From positions 1 to 5,767 of the forward strand of contig JAEOSL010000162.1 of the NCBI GenBank assembly GCA_016840385.1: DNA of 5,767 bases, written 5' to 3'. The notes below the pieces were generated by a model, which saw only the letters and a list, made by a program, of their open reading frames with translations, was not told the origin of the DNA and did not search any database. Every line of letters starts with the position of its first letter. Position 1 is the first letter of the stretch. A program made the translations under genes and the position numbers. This document shows positions 1 through 4,669 of this stretch, piece after piece. Origin of the DNA: Candidatus Thorarchaeota archaeon. Its GTDB lineage: Archaea; Asgardarchaeota; Thorarchaeia; Thorarchaeales; Thorarchaeaceae.

Positions 1-2775
1 CATTCGTGTATAGAATAGACCACCCATATAGTTCTCAACGCCTACGTGTTCGTCAAGGATGAAGTTGTTGTTAATCCAGTCGCTAGCTGCTTGGTATCCA
101 TCTGGATTGTCTGTACTCGCTCCTGTTAGGTACATGGACAATAAACCAGCTCCGGTATCTGAACCCATAGATCCTACTTGTCTGGATGGTATTCCCAAGA
201 AACCACCATCATTTGTTCGTAGGCCAAATGGATTTGTGTGCAAATCGTTCTGAGCATGGATGATAAAAGCATCCGCAGCTTCGAAGGTTTCACTATTTGT
301 ATACCCAACCTGATAAAGAGCCAATAGTGCAAGACTAGTGATGTACATATCAGCAGGTTCTGGGTCATCAGTACCGTTAAACTGTTCTGACCACCCACCA
401 TAGTATCCGTAAGGGGCTACTATTGGGGTCCATCCATTATCCCAAAATAGGTCGCCATCCAAATACTGAGCCTCTGCTAACCAATCGGTGGCATTAGTTA
501 TTGTCCCCATGATTGTAGCATTTGCGGTCATCAGTGTTGCATTATAGGCATTTAGAGCCAAGAGTCCCCAAAGTGTTTCTATAACATCGGTTGCATTCTG
601 GTAAGGATGGTATATTGAACCTGTTGTTGTGTTACGCTGTTCGAGAATCCAATTGATTGCTGAAGTGACAGGAGTTCCGATAGTGTCATTGTTTAGTAGA
701 GTAATCGCAGACATAGCAGTACTTGCCACACTTGGTGTAATCCAATCACCGCCTCCGTCAGATTCCATAGTGAAATTCCAACTTCCATCTGAATTCTGTT
801 CATTTAGAATCCAATCAAGACCCTTGTTGATAAGATCTTCATAGTCAGTATAGCTGACAGCTGGTAGAAGACCAATAGAGAATATCCCGACAGCTGTGGA
901 CGCTGAACTTACATTGTTTATTGAGAAAGCTAGCTGATTGCTCATGATGGTAGTTGTATTGTATTCGAAATCATATGCATAGGGAACTCCCACAGCAAGA
1001 TCTACAAGTCTAGTGTCTAAAATTGGACCTAGGACGTTATAGGTTATATACCCTGGACCAGGTTGAGCTGACACATTCCATATGCTGATGTTCACGCCAC
1101 TAAGAGCTTCAAATGGAGCTACGAACTGCGCTGAAACAGTTACATTCTCATTCGGATTCACTATCCACTCATCTACAGTCAGACTGCCAGGAATCATCGT
1201 CACGAACTCATTGATAGTTGAGATGTTTGTTGTATAACCTGATGCTCCGAATATACTCCATGTGGAATAGGCACGCACTATCTCAGGTTTGTCATCTACA
1301 TCTGTGTCTGAGAAGAATGAATAGTATCCTACTCCTGAGATTGTTTCATGATAAATGATGTCGCCAGTCGAATTAAACACTACCAGACTGTTCATTCCAC
1401 TCACAACTATCTCAAGACCACTGTCTGTTGAGATATCACCCACATCGAACTGTAGGGCTAGAAGACCTTCTGATCCGCTAACTCCCGGTAGACTCTCAAA
1501 TAGCACATCGAGATCGGTTCCGTCAAGTACTGCAAGCACAGCTGGACTTGGCATTCCACTATAGCCTTCTAGATTAAAATCACTTAAGACGAGATCATCA
1601 ATTCCATCTGAGTTAATATCAGCCGCCATGAGTTTTGCTGTATCAGATCGAACCAGAGTTTTTGAAGCTAGAACATTTCCTGAATCATCGAAGATATTGA
1701 CTATCCTATGTGTGCTGTTCAGTGGAACTGCTATACCAAATTCTTCAAGGATGGAATTATCAATAAAATTCCCAGCCGCAATTTCAGGCGCAGAGAAATC
1801 GAATCCTTGTGATCCAGTTGCTTCTGCATAAGTCACATTGAAATCAATATAACCAGATATACCTTCATAATGGTAAAGGAGCATTGTATATTCTTCTAGA
1901 GAATCATGATCGTCAGTATCATTGTATACTCCTGCATTTGCTTGGAGAACAAAAGTATCTAACCCATCTTGGTCGTAATCAACAGCTACTCCTTGAACAG
2001 GTATTGCCATGTAACCATACGTATGTCCAGCGTCTGTATACAATGTACCATTATCATACCAATTTTTGTGTTGATACTGAGTTCCTAGATAACTATCCCA
2101 TTGGAATCCATCTTCAGCAGTATAGAATGTAACATTGTAATTAAACATGTCATTCGTCCAAACAGTTGCAATATCTAACTTATCATCCGAAGTGAAGTTT
2201 CCAATAACTGACATGTAGGCACCATTTGTACCTGAAGTATGATTCCAGAGAGTGTGTCCTGTTCTATTCAATGCAAATAGTTGACCACCATTATCAATCT
2301 TGTAATAGTCACTACTATCTGATGCATTCCATCGTAGCACTGAAACTACTATATCATCGTAACCATCGTCATCAATATCTGCGACATCAAGGTCAGTCAC
2401 TGTGTTGTTAATGGTTCTACTCCACATTAGGTTCCCGGAATTGCCATCTACCAAATGAATCATATCACCTGTGAAACTTGAATATTCATCAAACAGAACT
2501 GGAAACTGTCCAGGCGTGGACCCGTTTACAATTATGAAATCATAGGCTCTGTTTGCTGAGAAATTGCCTTTAACCATCAATGAGATATTACCAAAAGCAG
2601 ATGTATCCCAAATCCCATCATCTGCTGCTACAAGATACCCTTGTGGATTCAGCTCTATGATTTCGTTCTCAGTAGATGTAGTAAGTGTAATAGGGCCTGA
2701 TAAAAACAGGGGTAGTGAAGAACCTAGTAGAATTACTAATAATAATGCAGCTAAGACTGCCTTGTTTCTTTTCAT
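1..2775 (-). CDS. Large secreted FG-GAP propeller / alpha-alpha toroid surface protein (C-terminus missing)
   Basis: I translated this strand by hand: 925 codons run without a stop from ATG at 2775 to base 1, so the C-terminus lies outside the window. Residues 1-26 form a signal peptide (KRNK, then a hydrophobic stretch to about 25). Residues 105-510 hold FG-GAP/VCBS-type calcium-binding loops. The clear ones are DIDDDGYDD (133), DYDQDG (266), DINSDGIDD (386) and DTDVDDKPE (490); degenerate ones lie near 193, 336 and 447. Seven in all suggests an integrin-like seven-bladed propeller. Residues 528-640 look like a beta-sandwich linker. From 648 on, prenyltransferase/squalene-cyclase-type repeats begin: KGLDWILNEQNSDGSW at 651 matches the QW motif, with weaker copies near 706, 762, 834 and 897. 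There are about 27 N-X-S/T sequons and no cysteine. It is probably an exported, glycosylated cell-surface or S-layer-associated protein used for binding or adhesion. Enzyme activity is not indicated, and the ligand is unknown. A membrane anchor may lie beyond the edge. Confidence 0.93.
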   Translation of the reverse strand, partial: MKRNKAVLAALLLVILLGSSLPLFLSGPITLTTSTENEIIELNPQGYLVAADDGIWDTSAFGNISLMVKGNFSANRAYDFIIVNGSTPGQFPVLFDEYSSFTGDMIHLVDGNSGNLMWSRTINNTVTDLDVADIDDDGYDDIVVSVLRWNASDSSDYYKIDNGGQLFALNRTGHTLWNHTSGTNGAYMSVIGNFTSDDKLDIATVWTNDMFNYNVTFYTAEDGFQWDSYLGTQYQHKNWYDNGTLYTDAGHTYGYMAIPVQGVAVDYDQDGLDTFVLQANAGVYNDTDDHDSLEEYTMLLYHYEGISGYIDFNVTYAEATGSQGFDFSAPEIAAGNFIDNSILEEFGIAVPLNSTHRIVNIFDDSGNVLASKTLVRSDTAKLMAADINSDGIDDLVLSDFNLEGYSGMPSPAVLAVLDGTDLDVLFESLPGVSGSEGLLALQFDVGDISTDSGLEIVVSGMNSLVVFNSTGDIIYHETISGVGYYSFFSDTDVDDKPEIVRAYSTWSIFGASGYTTNISTINEFVTMIPGSLTVDEWIVNPNENVTVSAQFVAPFEALSGVNISIWNVSAQPGPGYITYNVLGPILDTRLVDLAVGVPYAYDFEYNTTTIMSNQLAFSINNVSSASTAVGIFSIGLLPAVSYTDYEDLINKGLDWILNEQNSDGSWNFTMESDGGGDWITPSVASTAMSAITLLNNDTIGTPVTSAINWILEQRNTTTGSIYHPYQNATDVIETLWGLLALNAYNATLMTANATIMGTITNATDWLAEAQYLDGDLFWDNGWTPIVAPYGYYGGWSEQFNGTDDPEPADMYITSLALLALYQVGYTNSETFEAADAFIIHAQNDLHTNPFGLRTNDGGFLGIPSRQVGSMGSDTGAGLLSMYLTGASTDNPDGYQAASDWINNNFILDEHVGVENYMGGLFYTRM

Positions 2776-2783
2776 TTCAAACG

Positions 2784-2787
2784 CACC
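2784..2787 (-). promoter_or_regulatory. GGTG ribosome-binding site of the surface protein gene
   Basis: On the minus strand GGTG lies 8 bases upstream of the ATG at 2775. GGTG pairs with the ATCACC core at the 3' end of archaeal 16S rRNA. The same 8-base spacer occurs at the other two genes of the window, which supports this start. The hydrophobic signal peptide begins directly after it. Confidence 0.55.
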
Positions 2788-2820
2788 AAACTGTATAAAA
2801 TTGCACTCTGCAAAAGGAGT

Positions 2821-2900
2821 GTAATTATCTTATTCTTATAATAGTAATAAAGAAAGTAATTAGATTATATATCATTATGTTATATATATTGTTTAATATT
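2821..2900. promoter_or_regulatory. AT-rich promoter zone upstream of the surface protein gene
   Basis: This 80-base stretch is almost entirely A and T and contains several TATA-like boxes readable on both strands. On the minus strand the best placed is TATTATAAG around 2836-2844. It would put the transcript start near 2812-2818 and give the surface protein gene a leader of about 40 bases, consistent with its GGTG site. Further TATATA runs at 2866-2872 and 2880-2889 could serve either strand. Which box is used cannot be told from sequence. Confidence 0.45.
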
Positions 2901-3080
2901 TGTAGTATCATAGAGCAAAGAGATGAAGAAGAAGAAAAACAATGGAATGCGATCATCAAAGCTGTACTCTCACTGGACTTTTCTGACCTCATTGATCTAC
3001 GAAGGTTATTCTGGGCTGAGGACTTTCCATCTCTTCATGAAGAGAAAAGAGCCAATCGTTTCTATTTTAGTAGGACATAA
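2877..3080 (+). CDS. Doubtful small ORF, 67 residues, unknown function
   Basis: An ATG-started frame of 67 codons lies divergent from the surface gene (101 bases apart) and convergent with the transporter gene (39 bases between stops), a position where a small gene would fit. The first 14 residues come from AT-rich promoter-like DNA and are hydrophobic. The rest is a charged, helix-prone protein (EQRDEEEEKQWNAIIKAVLS and onward) with a purine bias at the first codon position, as real genes show. There is no Shine-Dalgarno motif before the ATG, and I recognise no family. A second ORF in another frame (2923-3096, 57 codons, lysine-rich start) overlaps it and looks less protein-like. It could be a true small protein, a gene remnant or chance. 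Confidence 0.27.
   Translation: MLYILFNICSIIEQRDEEEEKQWNAIIKAVLSLDFSDLIDLRRLFWAEDFPSLHEEKRANRFYFSRT
3030..3045. repeat. Perfect 16-base palindrome TCTCTTCATGAAGAGA
   Basis: The 16 bases equal their own reverse complement with no spacer. The site lies inside the doubtful small ORF and 75 bases downstream of the transporter stop on the minus strand. With no loop it would be a poor RNA hairpin, so a dimeric DNA-binding protein site or chance is more likely than a terminator. Confidence 0.6.
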
Positions 3081-3119
3081 GCTGAAGACTTGGTAGCACC
3101 GATACAGGGATTTCCGAGC

Positions 3120-4349
3120 TTAACTCTTGCCATAGGTGAGCTGAGAAATTTCCTCATCATTGCTCTGTGTTTGTCTGGTAGCAAGTATGAAGAACACAAT
3201 TCCCACAGAGTTCATTATTGCTTTCATATAGAATGGTACACTTTCTCCAACGAGTAGACCAAATGATATCAATGCAGGTCCAATCATGCTCAGAAGGGAT
3301 ACTGACATTGAATACGTTCCCATCACAGAAGCACGTTTTTCCTTTGGATATTTCTCAGCAATTGCAAGTGGCGGTACTGATACGTCTACCATATCCAGTC
3401 CTGCCCAAATCGAGTAGAGAATTACTATCTCGAACAATGTTGAACCGATCGGGAATAAAACAACGGCGATTGCAAGCAAGCTCCAACCTCCAAGAATCGC
3501 GGCTTTAGTTCCAATCCTATCTACTAGACCCCCTGAAACTAAGGCAGAAACAGCTATGACCAATGTGGAAACTGATATCATAACTCCATAGAAGTCTACA
3601 TTTGCACGACCAACGAAGATTGGAACATACCAAGAGAGACCACTACTTGAGATTCCATCAAGGGCAAACGCAGCAACGATTAGAATTAGGAAACCATCAA
3701 AACGTGGAATGTTGGCTTTTCTTGTGTCCTGGCGTCTTGGAGTCGATTCAGCATGAGTTTCTTGTAGAAAGAGAATGAATATTACAAGTACAACTAACAG
3801 TCCCAGGATTCCTATGGCAAGACCAAGCCAGAATTGATTGTTGACAAAGAGTGATGTTCCTACAAGAATTAGAGCTGCAGGGGGAATCGATGGAAGGAAT
3901 CTTGTAGTGAACATATATGAAAGCCCTCTCCGTTTCAGTGGACTACTTTCAATCAGTAGCATTGATGATGCAGGTCTCTGCAAACCACTGCCGACCATCA
4001 TCCACATGTAACCAATAATTGATAGAAGTCCTGTGAGAGCTGTATTGGTTGAAACAAATAGAACTGATCCAAGAATAATCAAAGCTCCCAAAATGTAATT
4101 CCCATATCCAATATAGATGACCGGTTTTCGACCTAATCTATCCGCAGCTCTACCACCAACAAGAGCTGCTGTTGCTCTCGACACCATTAGACCAGTGAAG
4201 ATGAATCCAACAAAGAATGCGGCAAATCCTACATCTTCATAGAAGTAGGGCATGAACATTATCCATAGTGAGTTTGCAGATGTTGTAATGGTGTTGCCAA
4301 TTGACATAACCAAGATGTTTCTTGGTACACCTCTACTTTCCTCTTCCAC
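3120..4349 (-). CDS. Major facilitator superfamily (MFS) transporter
   Basis: A complete 409-residue protein of normal MFS length (about 400) with roughly 12 hydrophobic helices: six at about 12-196, a basic cytoplasmic loop at 197-216 (STPRRQDTRKAN), and six at about 217-391. The loop between helices 2 and 3 carries the hallmark motif A, GGRAADRLGRKP (65-76). The matching loop of the second half is SGGLVDRIGTK (272-282), the expected internal duplication. GLQRPASS and ESSPLKRRG (122-142) fit the helix 4-5 region of drug-efflux-like members. Acidic residues within or near helices (D231, D319, D322) could take part in proton coupling. It is a secondary carrier of the cytoplasmic membrane. The substrate cannot be told; efflux of a small molecule is a guess from family resemblance. 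The start is GTG, chosen because GGGAG lies 8 bases before it. An internal ATG at codon 15 would cut into helix 1. Confidence 0.93.
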   Translation of the reverse strand: MEEESRGVPRNILVMSIGNTITTSANSLWIMFMPYFYEDVGFAAFFVGFIFTGLMVSRATAALVGGRAADRLGRKPVIYIGYGNYILGALIILGSVLFVSTNTALTGLLSIIGYMWMMVGSGLQRPASSMLLIESSPLKRRGLSYMFTTRFLPSIPPAALILVGTSLFVNNQFWLGLAIGILGLLVVLVIFILFLQETHAESTPRRQDTRKANIPRFDGFLILIVAAFALDGISSSGLSWYVPIFVGRANVDFYGVMISVSTLVIAVSALVSGGLVDRIGTKAAILGGWSLLAIAVVLFPIGSTLFEIVILYSIWAGLDMVDVSVPPLAIAEKYPKEKRASVMGTYSMSVSLLSMIGPALISFGLLVGESVPFYMKAIMNSVGIVFFILATRQTQSNDEEISQLTYGKS

Positions 4350-4357
4350 AAGAATCG

Positions 4358-4362
4358 CTCCC
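4358..4362 (-). promoter_or_regulatory. Shine-Dalgarno GGGAG that fixes the GTG start of the MFS gene
   Basis: Read on the minus strand, GGAGAGGGAG ends 8 bases before GTG at 4349. This purine run is the strongest ribosome-binding signal near the gene and decides for the GTG over the internal ATG at codon 15. An ATG inside the same run (4367-4369) is out of frame. Confidence 0.7.
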
Positions 4363-4389
4363 TCTCCATTGAGCAGAATGAACTGTGGA

Positions 4390-4412
4390 TATCAATGTAA
4401 TTCTCATTGATA
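4390..4412. promoter_or_regulatory. Inverted repeat TATCAATG-7-CATTGATA, candidate operator of the MFS gene
   Basis: Two perfect 8-base arms (4390-4397 and 4405-4412) are separated by 7 bases (TAATTCT), with arm centres about 15 bases apart. The site lies 41-63 bases upstream of the GTG and overlaps or directly follows the putative TATA element of the transporter. A dimeric regulator bound here would block or recruit transcription factors. Many transporter genes are controlled by such sites, but no regulator gene is visible in the window. An RNA hairpin in the leader is the alternative. Confidence 0.45.
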
Positions 4413-4437
4413 AACTAAATGGAAAAAAGAAGTGAAG

Positions 4438-4462
4438 CTGCTCAATCGCGCTGACTGAGCAG
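4438..4462. repeat. Inverted repeat CTGCTCA-11-TGAGCAG
   Basis: Perfect 7-base arms at 4438-4444 and 4456-4462 are separated by an 11-base GC-rich spacer (ATCGCGCTGAC). It could be a protein-binding site or an RNA hairpin. There is no T-tract behind it, so a terminator is unlikely. It lies upstream of the putative transporter promoter. Confidence 0.4.
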
Positions 4463-4569
4463 AGTGAATGAAAATCTTGGTTCAATTTCAGTGGGGCATA
4501 GACTGAATCTCCCAGTTCTCCACCCCCTTGTCTTTTCGTTTCATTTAGCTATTCTTCATATCAAACACC

Positions 4570-4585
4570 ATCAATGAGTGTTGAT
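4570..4585. repeat. Short inverted repeat ATCAA-6-TTGAT upstream of the kinase gene
   Basis: Five-base arms at 4570-4574 and 4581-4585 share the ATCAA/TTGAT half-site with the repeat at 4390-4412, and the seven bases ATCAATG recur exactly. The spacing between half-sites differs (6 bases here, 11 there), so one regulator binding both is possible but not well supported. Confidence 0.25.
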
Positions 4586-4604
4586 AGAATCACTGAGTTC
4601 TTAG

Positions 4605-4614
4605 AAAATACATA
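4605..4614 (+). promoter_or_regulatory. Candidate TATA element AAAATACATA of the kinase gene
   Basis: This A/T-rich decamer lies 56 bases upstream of the kinase ATG. With the usual archaeal spacing of about 25 bases, transcription would start near 4635. That leaves a leader of about 35 bases containing the AGGAG site. Such a start would also exclude the in-frame ATG at 4631. The match to the TATA consensus is only moderate. Confidence 0.25.
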
Positions 4615-4656
4615 GATTAATCTTTCAATTATGCAGAGAATATCAAAGGAACTTTT

Positions 4657-4661
4657 AGGAG
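4657..4661 (+). promoter_or_regulatory. Shine-Dalgarno AGGAG that fixes the kinase start
   Basis: AGGAG ends 8 bases before the ATG at 4670. Another ATG at 4631 is in the same frame and would add 13 residues (MQRISKELLGETI), but no purine run precedes it. The lower ATG is therefore preferred. Confidence 0.7.
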
Positions 4662-4669
4662 AAACAATA

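Larger units (their letters stand above)
2776..3119. other. Intergenic region between transporter and surface protein genes
   Basis: These 344 bases separate two minus-strand genes and hold no confident gene. From the surface-gene side they contain its GGTG site, the AT-rich promoter zone (2821-2900), a purine-rich run on the plus strand (2917-2939, so T/C-rich on the minus strand), a doubtful plus-strand ORF (2877-3080) and a 16-base palindrome (3030-3045). The T-rich minus-strand run could help end transcription from the transporter gene, as archaeal terminators are T-tracts, but it lies about 180 bases past that gene's stop and is interrupted by C. A separate promoter for the surface gene is therefore more likely than one shared transcript. 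Confidence 0.6.
4350..4669. other. Divergent intergenic region between MFS and kinase genes
   Basis: These 320 bases must hold the promoters of both the minus-strand transporter and the plus-strand kinase. I see no protein gene in them, only short frames (an 18-codon frame near 4545-4490 on the minus strand is not convincing). Three inverted repeats are present: 4390-4412, 4438-4462 and 4570-4585. For the transporter, the best TATA-like element on the minus strand is TTTAGTTTAT around 4411-4419, about 25 bases from a start of transcription near 4387. A GGTTCAA string at 4479-4485 resembles a tRNA T-loop, but no stems support it. Confidence 0.6.

Noticed and set aside
2793..2801. TTTTATAC as the TATA box of the surface protein gene
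   Set aside because: With normal archaeal spacing the transcript would begin at or inside the start codon and would leave out the GGTG site. Boxes at 2836-2844 or further up fit better.
59..2824. Several short plus-strand ORFs of 60-86 codons within 1-2775 and just past it
   Set aside because: They lie antisense to a continuous 925-codon frame with clear domains. None has a ribosome-binding site or recognisable protein features, so they are shadows.
3218..3508. Plus-strand ORF of 96 codons
   Set aside because: Antisense to the MFS gene, whose motifs and helices are intact over this stretch.
4438..4462. Hairpin as a transcription terminator
   Set aside because: No T-tract follows on either strand, and no gene ends here; both neighbouring genes start on either side.
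4464..4500. tRNA-like T-loop string GGTTCAA and C/D-box-like GTGAATGA with CTGA
   Set aside because: The flanks of GGTTCAA do not form a T-stem and there is no acceptor stem. The C box does not match RTGATGA, so neither a tRNA nor a C/D guide RNA is supported.
2574..4579. Shared 12-mer ACCATCAATGAG in the surface gene and in the kinase upstream region
   Set aside because: About one repeated 12-mer is expected by chance in a window of this size, and the flanks do not match.
4631..4669. Upstream in-frame ATG at 4631 as the kinase start
   Set aside because: It has no ribosome-binding site, whereas AGGAG lies 8 bases before the ATG at 4670.
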